The notes under the pieces: model-generated | The model's input: the letters and a program-made list of their open reading frames with translations, nothing else | What the model was told of the DNA's origin: nothing | The model's database searches: none | Shown here: positions 49,177 to 58,935 of the stretch, piece after piece | Numbering within the stretch: position 1 is the first letter of the stretch | How the letters are laid out: each line of letters begins with the position of its first letter | Translations under genes and position numbers: made by a program | Assembly (NCBI GenBank): GCA_950295325.1 | Contig: OX485809.1 | Coordinates: forward strand, 8,804,001-8,868,000 | From: Polytrichum commune | Taxonomy: Eukaryota > Streptophyta > Polytrichopsida > Polytrichales > Polytrichaceae | Length of the DNA: 64,000 bases | Direction: 5' to 3'

Positions 49177-51694
49177 TTACTTGAGTAAGAAAGCGAAGAG
49201 AACTTGGAGTAAGAGACATTGCTCATACGTTGCTTCTGCTGCATTAATTTTCTTATAGTCAAGGAGAGACTTGGTGATGAAATAGAGTAGACTAGAAGAG
49301 GAGGCGGGAGGGGATTGTTGCATACGAGCGTACTTCTCCATCCATCCATGTCAAAAATCTGCACCTTATAGGTTTATGATTCATTCTTTTCAAATGTGTA
49401 ATGCTGGACTAATTTGGGGTCTTTAAAAGACAATTCCGGTGTCAATAATCTTAAAAATTCCTACCTAACTACTACTTCAGGACGTTTTGTTGGATGAATG
49501 AGAGGTAGGCTCTTATGAAATAATTCCCTCTCCCCAGAGGAGCGCACCAATTTGGCAGAATGCACAACATTCCAAGAAATGAGCAACCACAAAATACCAA
49601 AGAATCTCTTGATGTGGAAAGGAATGCCAGAATTTCGTTGAGGTGGGACGGAAGTAGCAATGCTCACCCTTTTCACCATCTCGGGGTTGATCTTCTCGTA
49701 GAAGTTGATGATGGGGATGTTTTCGGCCTCGTCGGCTTCGAACGCCAGCGCCACCTTCTTGTTGACGTCCTCCGCCGGACCCCCTCCGCCCCCCTCCTCC
49801 GCACGCTTCACGGCACGCTTCTCCATCACATCCCGCGGGCAGTCCAGGAAGAACACCATCTTCGGCCTCCCGATCTGCACCACATACAAATGACTAACGT
49901 CGTTTTTAAAGCTTAAAGCGTCAGCCTGTGATCTTGAAATGCGAACATTTGTTTCGACCAAACTCTAGTGTATACAGAGAAAAATAACCACTAGACTTTT
50001 GACTTCAAAAGTTTGAGGCAAGCAAAACATCTAGTTCTAATCGAGGAAGAAGGCAACAAATGAGGACCCTTGCGTGAGTGAGCAAGCTTGCAGCTCCAAG
50101 AAAACGTTCTTGTATCCGTAAGAACTAACTCTGTGTCAAGTAGCCCTACCTATAGAACTCAGCTCTTTCCTCAAACAGGACTCCGATAATTGAAGACAGG
50201 GATTGGAGCCAGTGTATTTTTCAAAATTATTATAGGATCTTCACAGACAGATGGTAAGAGAATGTATGTTGTGCTACTCAGTAATGGTGAAGGATGGTGA
50301 CCACAATGTTTTGTCGCAACTTGCTCATTGTGGTCACAGAAACAATCACAGAGTCTGAAGACAACCTCAGATACTTGAATTGGCTTCAGCAGAGCTGGAG
50401 GTATATGTCAATGCACCAATATGGCTCATACTTTGAGGTTTGAGTTCTCACAAATTTGCTCGCAAGGCAGCTAGTAATAGATTAACTACTTGCATGATTA
50501 GCAACGTCTAATGTGCATAAGATCTGCGCTTAGAATGAGCTGTTTCCTCAAAAGAACTTCGGCAGTCAGTAATAAGGATTATCGTGAGTGTGTCTTTGAA
50601 AAATGGCACGTCTAATTGGTTCTTCACAGACAGAGGATGATGGAAAGCGGGTTATGCTGCTAAAAGTATTTGGTGAAGGATGACATGACGACCTTTTTTT
50701 CGAAAGCTGAAATCAATTCTTTAGCCTGCCCGTTGCCGCGTGGGAAGCCATCGATGAGGAATCCTTTGCTGTTGACGTCTTTATTAATTGCCTGCTTTAG
50801 AACGCCTAGGACCAATTGCAAAGGCATCGGTTCGCCATCCTGGATCAGGTGATCACATTTCTTGCCGATGACGGTGCCCTTGTTCATCTCATTCCTCACG
50901 AGCTCGGCAGCAGACAGGTGACTGTACCCAAAGTCTTTGGCTATTTTAGCACATTGAGTTGTCTTACCACAGCAGGGGCCGCCTGCATACCGCCATAGAG
51001 AAATCATCACCAGATTCCTTTCCATCTGGTTCAGAAATATTCGCTCAAAATTCACTCATTTCCTAACTTAGGTTCTATATAGCTGTGTCATCTCTCCGCA
51101 CGCACAAAATGTATTATTGTAATGCCGGCGAGCAACTCGAATCTCATATGCGTCGATAAGTAAAACTGGAACCAAGAAAGCCACATTTAAACAAGAGCCT
51201 GTCCAAGAGCACAAACAGTTTCCACGACAACCACTACACTTCCCCAACTTCTTAATTTACGTTCTATATTGCGGTGGACCTCTCCGTTGGACACAATGTA
51301 TTACTGCAATGCCGGTAGGCACTCGAATCGCATCGATAAGTATGAATCAATAAGTATGAATCAATAAGTATGCATCCATAAGTACCCATCGATAAGTATG
51401 TATCGATAAGTAAATCTGGAAGCGAGAAAGAAAGACACATGTAAGCAAGAGCCAGTCCGATAGCACAAACCACGCCTCCACGACACCACTACCATTTGAA
51501 TGCACAAAGAGCACGGGCATCGGATCGACAGGTAATTTGGCAGGAGAAAGTCTCCGAGGTCTATACCGAGGACCAGAACGCAAGGCTTCCCTGAGGATAA
51601 ACTGCACCCCATGGCCAAACCCTAGCACGCATGTTTCCTCCTCTTCATCCCACTCGCACCATGACCAGGACAATCGCTGGGACAAGTCCACCAC
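49177..51694 (-). CDS. UMP-CMP kinase-family nucleoside monophosphate kinase
   Basis: Enzymes of this family move a phosphate from ATP to UMP or CMP in pyrimidine nucleotide synthesis. The four-exon model is 51694-51493, 50982-50693, 49874-49668 and 49251-49177, giving 257 residues with consistent phases and GT-AG introns. Visible motifs are the P-loop GGPCCGKTTQC, the NMP-binding segment GYSHLSAAELVRNEM, KGFLIDGFPRG, the strand KMVFFLDCP followed by a short lid (KRAEEGGGGGPAEDVNKKVA), NFYEKINPE and the C-terminal KRKINAAEATYEQ, which parallels the RKINAAKP end of plant UMP kinases. Exon 1 is the least sure part: an in-frame ATG at 51520 would give a shorter N-terminus. The usual P-loop is GGPGSGKGT, so GPCCGKTT is unusual but still fits GxxxxGK[ST]. 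Adenylate kinase is a less likely alternative because the lid is short. Confidence 0.75.
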
Positions 51695-51699
51695 ACCTT

Positions 51700-52198
51700 C
51701 AGAGTCCCTGCAAATCGAGGAGCTCGTCGTCTCCAGAATCGATCTATCTGCGCACCAGAGCTCACATCAGATGCCTTCTGCGTCGCAACAGGCTTCGAGA
51801 CGACATGCTGCAAAGGCTTCAAACTCGATTGTTACCAAATCAAGACTCCCGGCAACACACATTGCCGTTGCATTAATGAATTGCAAAAGTCCGCGCTCTC
51901 ATCGATTACGTACAAATATCTCGATTGCAAATTTATCGATAACATGAGTGCATGATCGCCATGGTGGGCAGGATTGCGAAGCGATGCCAAAAACACGTCC
52001 CCCATTCTTTAGAACAGTGGGAGTCACTCCCTCACAGAGGTTTTAGTTTCTGGATGAAATCTGTTCATGACCACTCCTTATTACATCGACTCCTCTCTAC
52101 ATCGACTAGGTAGTAGGGTTATTGTAAAGGCCCAGTTTATACTCGGGTCAGGATTGCGGGCCGGCTCGAACTCTAAAAATCTGGCCCAATAGGATCGC
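51700..52198. other. Upstream flank of the kinase gene
   Basis: GC content is raised to about 51930 and then falls. This stretch probably contains the 5' leader and promoter of the kinase gene. A short tandem of ATAAGTATG(A/C)ATC units occurs inside intron 1 at about 51335-51410. Confidence 0.35.
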
Positions 52199-52201
52199 TC
52201 A

Positions 52202-52685
52202 GGGCCACTTCACACACGAGACTGAGAGCCCGTGACCATTACACTTCAAGCACTCTCATTGGTGGAAAAGCCGGAGCCGGTCCAAGTTCGCTTCACACTA
52301 CGCTTGATGGACCAACGGAGATGGATGTAAAGTCTATATGGGTTCCCACATGGCATAAAATGGATCATGTTTCATGGTCATTTCGACTCTATTCAAAAAT
52401 GACCTCTTGAAGGTAGGCTTAACACAAAACCGGGAGACCATGGCACTCTGAACGTTTACAACCGTTGATTTATTCTATTTTACCATGTATGAGGACCCAC
52501 CTAAATAGAAATTCATTGAAATGACATTTGGTTGAGGGTTGGTCACATATGACTTCACACTACACTTGAGGGTCCATGACCACACTACATGATTTTGGAG
52601 GTGTCTCGGGACGGCATTTGGACACTTTCTTTTGGGTTCTCCCAATTTCATGGTCACGGCTCTTGGCTCATGTGTGAAGTGGCTC
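52202..52685 (+). mobile_element. MITE of the ~490-bp family, copy 2
   Basis: The left end GGGCCACTTCACACACGAGA and the reverse complement of the right end GAGCCACTTCACACATGAGC form ~40-bp inverted ends, with a second matching block (GAGCC then GTGACC). The flanks are TCA and TAG, so the target duplication has decayed. Nearly full-length inverted match to 12063-12549. Confidence 0.75.
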
Positions 52686-52688
52686 TAG

Positions 52689-54148
52689 AGGGTATATACT
52701 AGCTAAGGTTGGGTCCGAATATTTACTCCTTCTATTGGTCGTCTTAGGTGGCAAGAATTTGGAGTCGAATTTTAGGACTTCAAGGGCTTGAAATTTCAAC
52801 ATGGACCAAATTGGGCTCATTTATTGGATGATGAACATCTCTACTATTGATTCATGAAAGGTAGATTTTGTTCACTAATCTTTCTCCTCAAGAACATTGG
52901 AACCTAAATGTGGGCCTCGTTACTTTACAACCCACAAGGTTGGCTCGAAAAAAGTTGATAAAGTTAGATTGAATTGACAACCCGATGCTTGAGAATCGAA
53001 TCGGTCCTCCATCCGGTCCCAAGTTGTGTATAAAGTCACTCTAAATCAAGTTGCATTGCAAGGATTTGAGTAAACGCATAAGAATGGGAGTTCACTCAAA
53101 TATGATTGGTGAGAAAATCATTGGTTGTTTTAAGTTCTTACTCATTTCAAAGTCGATTCTAGAAAAACAAGAAGAAGAACGCCAATCTTTGAGGATTGGC
53201 AACAATAAATCGATGTATGTTCATTATGTTAAATGACCAATGAAGTATCGTCTCCTTTTTGAAGCTTAATGTCATCACTTTTATGAGTAGTGTGTCTCAT
53301 ACTCCATCTAGAGTTGGTGCATTTGCCAATTGATTTCTTCCAATCGTAGCACATAGCTATGTGTGAGAGGACTTATTGTAAGATTCACACTCGTTTAAAT
53401 GATCTAGATTCAAATACATATCATATTTGTTTTTTTTTTCTTCGCAAATGACAGTGTTTTTACAACCTCTTTGTAGGAATATGTATTCAAATGGCTACAA
53501 TCTTGTAGACTAGGTACAAGTTTGATTGTTATAATTGTTTGAGGGTCGTACAAGCCATCACTATCATGTGGACCATAATAAAAGTGTGTTGGGGCATTTA
53601 AGGTCAAGGTGGATTGGATCTAATCTCTTATGTTCATTATTCATGATTGGTAAGTGGATGAGACGATTCCCAATCTCATCTAATTGGTCAAATTGCATCC
53701 ATAACACACCCATGTACCTTGTAAGGACAAAGGTTAAGATTTCGATTTAACCAAGTCAAGACACACACGTTAGTACAATTGAAAGAAGTCGGGCACGTAT
53801 GCCACATGGATTGGATAACCCCCAAGGCCGGGAGGGGTGAGGGGGCTATTGAACCTTATCATCTAAACTCTATCTCCTAGAGGCCCTCAAATCATGGAGA
53901 TTTAAGACTAAGAATCATAGAGGAGCAAGATCTAAAGTAGTAGTTGCTACAATGATGCAATATTCCAAAGGCCATGCTTTTGAAATGATCTTATCCAATT
54001 GTGTCATGGTTGAACATTTATGTCATATTGCTCTTTTTGGAGTAAATATCACATTCAACAATCTAACCAAGGAACTAGATCAAGGTTGAGGAAGGTCAAG
54101 GCATGGGCCCTAAACCACATGACGTTTCTACATCATCATGAAGGCTCT
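52689..54148. other. Intergenic, nothing identified
   Basis: AT-rich DNA with no recognisable gene or element ends. Confidence 0.35.
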
Positions 54149-54152
54149 TGTA

Positions 54153-55050
54153 CAGTCCACCCTCTATAAGTGTTACCTCTATAAGTGTTAAAATTCCATA
54201 AGTGTTAACATTTTTTCTACTCCCTACTTGGGGAGACTACAATAACGTTAAGTGTTAAGTGTTAACTGATTGGCTACTCCCCTCTTTGTAATTTTGCCCT
54301 CTATATCTGTCAACTTATTATTATACTATATAATACCATACAATACAATATACTGTAACATAGCACATGTAATATACTATAACATACTGTAACATACTCC
54401 CCATTTAGAAATTATTAGGGTTTAGGATATTGACTGCAAGTCCCTCCCTCGTCAACTTAGTTTACCCTAGCAGGTTGAGCCAGTCTACCAACGTTCGAAT
54501 TTATGAGAATGTTGTTTTCGAATTTCAGGCTTGTAGGGCGAGTCACATACCATTAGAAAGCTATTGAGGAGACGATTCCAATGGTAGTAGTTTTGTCGAA
54601 TTCCGACTTCTAACGAGTGAGTTATGGTTGGCCAAAATCTGCCTTCCAAGTCTCCTGCGGCATCGGCGGCGAGTTTTGTCTGATTAATTTTGAGGGTGTT
54701 GTATTATTTTTGTGGATAGGGTTTGTGTCCTTGTGGTTTAGAGTCAGTTTGCATCTATCTTTCAATTTAATCTAGGACAATAGAGATGGGGAAGGCTTCA
54801 TAGTTCAGGCTTCAGAGATCAGACCTCTATAGATGCCTTCTTCCATCCTAGAGGAGTGGAAATGGAGGAGTGAGACTCCTCAATTGTATTTTGGAACTTC
54901 ATTTGGTATTATAACAATATTTTACTTGTGTTACATTTATACGTGTTATGTTTTGATTTGTTAAACTCTATATTTCTATAAGTGTTAACACTCTATAAGT
55001 GTTAACAATATTACCACTCCCAATTGTTAACACTTATAGAGGGTGGACTG
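54153..55050. mobile_element. pogo-like element with perfect 23-bp inverted ends
   Basis: Both ends read CAGTCCACCCTCTATAAGTG (and continue identically for three more bases) and are flanked by TA (54151-54152 and 55051-55052). Extra copies of TATAAGTGTTAA lie just inside each end. The 898-bp interior has no transposase. The perfect ends suggest recent mobility. The ends match those of 10678-11278, so both belong to one family. Confidence 0.85.
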
Positions 55051-55176
55051 TATAGGGATTGCCTTGGATGAGGATCTCATCAAGTGTAAAGTTGTTGTGA
55101 TGGGTGTTATAATTGTAACCCCCATTCCTATGCGATATACCTTGAGTAGAAGATTCATTGATTGGTTATGCAATAA

Positions 55177-55560
55177 GAGCATCTCCACCCTTGGGCAGAA
55201 AGGCAGGCTCTCGAAATGCGCTTTGAAGGGCTCCAAGCATGCACTAAATTTTTTTAGGGTGACACTCCCCCACCGTTACTTGCATACTGGCTCTTCAAGC
55301 CGAAAAATTACCAGGAATATTCCATGTAATGTTGTTGATTCCCAAAAGTGGCACGATTCACTGAATTGCAAGTGGACGAGGCCCTGGAATGTGGGCGCAG
55401 CAAGAGCAACGCTCACCTGCGAGGATAGTGAGTGGAGCCGGAAGTTTGAAGAGCCTGGCAATCAAGGCCTCGGTGTTGGGGAGGGGTGGGGCAAGTTTTT
55501 CTCCAAGGCCGTGTTAAAGGGCTTGCCAAGTCCCTTTAACGTGGCAGGGTGGAGATGCTC
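55177..55560. mobile_element. MITE with GAGCATCTCCACCC ends
   Basis: The perfect 14-bp inverted ends GAGCATCTCCACCC are flanked by TAA on both sides (55174-55176 and 55561-55563), as in Tourist/PIF-type MITEs. The 384-bp interior is GC-richer than its surroundings. A 174-codon open frame crosses it, but it only reads through the element and has no domain. Confidence 0.85.
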
Positions 55561-55614
55561 TAAGTAAAGTCTAACCATACTTTGTTGTACTTATAGCATG
55601 TGAGCAAGATGGTG

Positions 55615-55927
55615 TTTGGAGTTTGACAACTCCAAATAAATAAATGAATTAAACAACCCAAGAGAGAATGGTGCACAAGGGCTAGACAACCCCTAAAGGT
55701 GTTGTGCACGGGAGTTAGACAACTCATGATGGAAGATATTTGTGTTGGAGTTAGACAACTCCCATTGGATAGATGTTATTCATTGGAGCTAGACAATTCT
55801 CAATGAATAATTGGATTCAGTTGGAACTAGATGATTCCAACCAAAAGAATGGATGAATGCATCAAGTTGGAATTAGATAATTCCAACTAGACGATTGTGA
55901 TTGGACCAAAGATAGAAGATTCACAAT
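55615..55927. repeat. Array of short hairpins with a conserved loop
   Basis: Within 313 bp at least seven inverted repeats follow each other. Arms include TTTGGAGTT/AACTCCAAA (55615-55636), GTGCACAA/TTGTGCAC (55671-55709), GGAGTT/AACTCC (55747-55762), TTATTCATTG/CAATGAATAA (55776-55810), GTTGGAA/TTCCAAC (55820-55841), AGTTGGAATT/AATTCCAACT (55865-55888) and ATTGTGA/TCACAAT (55894-55927). Several share the loop AGAC, AGAT or TGAC although the arm sequences differ, with changes on both sides that keep the pairing. Function unknown. It might lie in a solo LTR or another non-coding element. Confidence 0.7.
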
Positions 55928-56164
55928 AGAATCAGAACTAGAAGTATGAATAGAGGTCATTTACCATATATGAGACATAGAAAGTAGAAATAGTGCCTTG
56001 GCATAAAAGGAAACTCTGGGGAGGAGAGAGCATCTCTGGTCTCTCTCCTATGGTTGGGTGGTTCGAGCTTGTAGGCAATCTCAATATTGTTGTTAAGTTG
56101 TAAAAAACTTTGGTAATGTATAAAGCTTGAAAGTTCACAACACTGGTAGTGACATAACATAATT

Positions 56165-56275
56165 CAGATCCATAACAATGTTATGTGGGATTCATAATAT
56201 TCCATGGAATATTCCACGTTATTTCCCACATCACGTGGAGTATTATTAGTCCCACATAACATTGTTATGGATCTG
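56165..56275. repeat. Nested perfect cruciform
   Basis: The two 26-bp arms at 56165-56190 and 56250-56275 are exact inverse complements. Each arm holds its own short palindrome (CATAACAATGTTATG). Between them lie the perfect 18-bp palindrome AATATTCCATGGAATATT (56196-56213) and a CCACGT/ACGTGG pair (56214-56219 with 56233-56238). This is about 490 bp upstream of the ABCF start codon. It could be a small foldback element or part of a promoter. Confidence 0.85.
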
Positions 56276-56299
56276 ATCAATGTGATTGCATTATTTCTA

Positions 56300-56760
56300 T
56301 GTGAAAGAGAGACGTTACACCCCCGGCCCCCACCTCCTCTAGGTGGATGTAAGCTTATACATGTTATAACGAGCCCGCAAATTTATATGGTGGAAAATGA
56401 CATGGGGCTTTACGGTGTAGGGTAGTCATCCTCTTCCCAAATGCCAAATGGTTATGACTTGGAAATTGGTATCCACATGGGCATAAAAACTTCGAATACC
56501 TAGGTGGAGAGACTTGGAAGACAAGTCTAGGGAAGGCTGCACTCTGATATTTATCCTAGGTTTGTAAGTAAGTGCATGCGTTTCGGGCTGAGCGATCATC
56601 AACATTTTAGGGCTCGGGTTCGTCTTCTTCATCTTCTTGGCTAGGGCAGAGGAGCACTAGGGTTTCACTCGTCTTCGTTTCCTCAGCGTACAAAAGATTG
56701 GGATTTGGTGGGAGCGTGAATTGGTGTTGTGAGCAGAGCAGCGCAGAGGAGGCAGGAGTG
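56300..56760 (+). promoter_or_regulatory. Probable promoter and 5' leader of the ABCF gene
   Basis: The interval between the cruciform and the ABCF start codon contains pyrimidine-rich stretches (CTTCTTCATCTTCTTGG at about 56624) that are common in plant 5' leaders. No clear TATA box was assigned and transcription start is unknown. Confidence 0.35.
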
Positions 56761-58935
56761 ATGGTGAGGAAGAAGGATGAAGCGACTTCCAATTCGGCCG
56801 CAGCGAAAGGGAAGGGAGGGGATGGATCGAAGGCCGGAGGGAAGGAGAAGAAGGAACGCATTTCGGTGTCATCGTTGCTGAGCAACATGGACAAGCCGAA
56901 GCCGGAGAAGGTTGCCCCCAAGCCTGCCAAGAAGGAGGCGAAGGCGAAGGAAGCCAGTGCGTACACGGCAGGAATCGACTTGCCGCCCTCGGATGAAGAA
57001 GATGAAGGCATGGATAGTGATGAGGAGGCCGCGTTGGCATTGAGGCGCGGGCCTGGACGGACGTTGGATTTATCCGTCACAGACCGCTTTGCGAAGAAGA
57101 AGGAGAAGAAGGAGATGGTGGCTGAGCGGGCCGCAGATTTTGCGAAGCAGGAGGCCATGAAGGACGACCGGAATGCGTTCTCGGTTGTGATTGGAGCGAA
57201 GACCTCGGTGCTTGAAGGCGAGGATGCTGTCGACGCGGGAATGAAGGACATAAAGGTGGAGAATTTCTCAGTGTCTGCCCGTGGTAAGGAGCTTCTCAAG
57301 AACACTTCCATAACTATTGTTCATGGCAGGCGTTATGGTCTGGTAGGGCCTAATGGGACTGGGAAGTCGACCTTGTTGAAGCTGCTTGCGTGGCGTCAAA
57401 TTCCTGTTCCGAAGAACATTGATGTTCTGTTGGTGGAACAAGAAGTCGTTGGAGATGACCGCACTGCTCTGGAAGCTGTAGTGTCTGCGGACGAAGAATT
57501 AGTTCGGTTGAGGACAGAGGCTGCCCGTTTGCAAAGTGTTGGTGAGGCAAGTACTGGTAGGGATGATGATGATGAAGCTGACGAAGCTGGGGAGATGTTG
57601 ACCCAAGTGTATGAGAAGATGCAGGCCTTAGGATCCGATGCTGCAGAGTCCCGAGCTTCGAAGATTTTGGCAGGGTTAGGGTTTACTGTGGCGATGCAGG
57701 GCAGATCTACGAAATCGTTCAGTGGAGGATGGCGGATGCGTATTTCCCTGGCGAGGGCTTTGTTCATGCAGCCCACGTTGTTGCTTCTGGATGAACCCAC
57801 CAATCATTTGGATTTGAGAGCAGTCATCTGGCTTGAGGAGTATCTCATGAGGTGGAAGAAAACGTTGATTGTTGTCTCTCACGATCGGGAGTTTCTGAAT
57901 TCGGTCTCTAGTGACATCATACATTTGCATGATTGTAAGCTACTTGTATACAAGGGCAACTTTGCGGCTTTCGAGGAGATGTATGAACAAAAGCGCAGAG
58001 AGAACAACAAGAAGTTTGATGTATTTGAGAAGCAGTTAAAGGCTGCAAAGCGGAGTGGGAGCAAGGCTCAGCAAGATAAGGTGAAGGACCGTGCTAAATT
58101 TGCTGCTGGAAAGGATGCCAAGTCCAAGGGAAAGTCTAAATCTGGAGTTGTTGATGATGAGGATAACGCACCTGAGGCACCCAAGAGGTGGCGGGACTAT
58201 GTGGTTGAGTTCCATTTTCCAGAACCCACAGAACTTACTCCTCCCTTGCTACAGCTCATTGATGTTGGCTTTGGTTACCCCGGTCGACCAGATTTTGCTT
58301 TACATGGAATTGACGTAGGAGTTGATATGGGTACGCGTGTTGCTATTGTGGGGCCAAACGGAGCTGGAAAGTCAACACTCTTGAATTTGCTGGCTGGAGA
58401 TCTTACTCCCAACGAAGGACAATCAAGGCAAAGCCAGAAACTCAGAGTGGGTCGGTATTCTCAACATTTTGTGGATTCGCTGACCATGGATGAGACTCCA
58501 GTCCAGTATCTGTTGCGATTGCATCCGGATCAAGAGGGTCCGAGTAAACAGGAAACAGTCAGAGCCAAGCTTGGGAAATTTGGGCTACCTAGCCATAATC
58601 ATCTCACCCCCATTGTGAAGCTTTCTGGTGGTCAAAAAGCTAGGGTCGTCTTTACATCCATCTCCATGGCTCGACCACATATTTTGCTACTGGATGAGCC
58701 CACCAATCATCTTGACATGCAAAGTATTGATGCATTGGCTGACGCATTGGATGAATTCACTGGAGGTGTAGTGCTCGTCAGTCACGACGCCAGATTGATT
58801 TCTCGGGTTTGTGAAGAAGAGGAGAGAAGTGAAATCTGGGTGGTGGAGGATGGAACTGTTAGGAAGTACCCTGGCAGTTTTGATGAATACAAATCTGAGC
58901 TGATCAAGGAGATTGTAGCGGAGGTGGAGGATTAG
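56761..58935 (+). CDS. ABCF4: ABC-F family ATPase, ABCF4/GCN4 type
   Basis: Plant ABCF4 is a soluble twin-ATPase without membrane segments. The family acts on ribosomes and in GCN2-linked translation control. The ATG at 56761 (MVRKKDEATS) gives 724 residues, the usual length for this subfamily. Features in order are a Lys/Ala-rich N-terminus, the conserved IDLPPSDEEDEG (72-83), Walker A GPNGTGKST (196-204), signature SFSGGWRMR (319-327), Walker B LLLDEPTNHL (341-350), a charged linker (about 405-470), a second Walker A GPNGAGKST (531-539), signature LSGGQKAR (621-628), Walker B LLLDEPTNHLD (642-652) and switch histidine VLVSHD (about 671-676). All key residues are present in both domains. The gene has no introns. 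Upstream in-frame sequence back to 56698 begins only with TTG. Confidence 0.97.
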   Translation: MVRKKDEATSNSAAAKGKGGDGSKAGGKEKKERISVSSLLSNMDKPKPEKVAPKPAKKEAKAKEASAYTAGIDLPPSDEEDEGMDSDEEAALALRRGPGRTLDLSVTDRFAKKKEKKEMVAERAADFAKQEAMKDDRNAFSVVIGAKTSVLEGEDAVDAGMKDIKVENFSVSARGKELLKNTSITIVHGRRYGLVGPNGTGKSTLLKLLAWRQIPVPKNIDVLLVEQEVVGDDRTALEAVVSADEELVRLRTEAARLQSVGEASTGRDDDDEADEAGEMLTQVYEKMQALGSDAAESRASKILAGLGFTVAMQGRSTKSFSGGWRMRISLARALFMQPTLLLLDEPTNHLDLRAVIWLEEYLMRWKKTLIVVSHDREFLNSVSSDIIHLHDCKLLVYKGNFAAFEEMYEQKRRENNKKFDVFEKQLKAAKRSGSKAQQDKVKDRAKFAAGKDAKSKGKSKSGVVDDEDNAPEAPKRWRDYVVEFHFPEPTELTPPLLQLIDVGFGYPGRPDFALHGIDVGVDMGTRVAIVGPNGAGKSTLLNLLAGDLTPNEGQSRQSQKLRVGRYSQHFVDSLTMDETPVQYLLRLHPDQEGPSKQETVRAKLGKFGLPSHNHLTPIVKLSGGQKARVVFTSISMARPHILLLDEPTNHLDMQSIDALADALDEFTGGVVLVSHDARLISRVCEEEERSEIWVVEDGTVRKYPGSFDEYKSELIKEIVAEVED

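Noticed and set aside
55043..55567. 174-codon open frame on the plus strand
   Set aside because: It crosses the end of the pogo-like element and the whole GAGCATCTCC MITE. No domain, no start context.
55611..56145. Solo LTR covering the hairpin array
   Set aside because: The stretch starts TG and could end CA, with a promoter-like TATAAAAG-type word missing and no target duplication. Possible, but not supported enough to call.
56698..56760. Longer N-terminus of the ABCF protein
   Set aside because: The in-frame extension starts with TTG, not ATG. The ATG at 56761 gives the normal family length and the conserved lysine-rich start.
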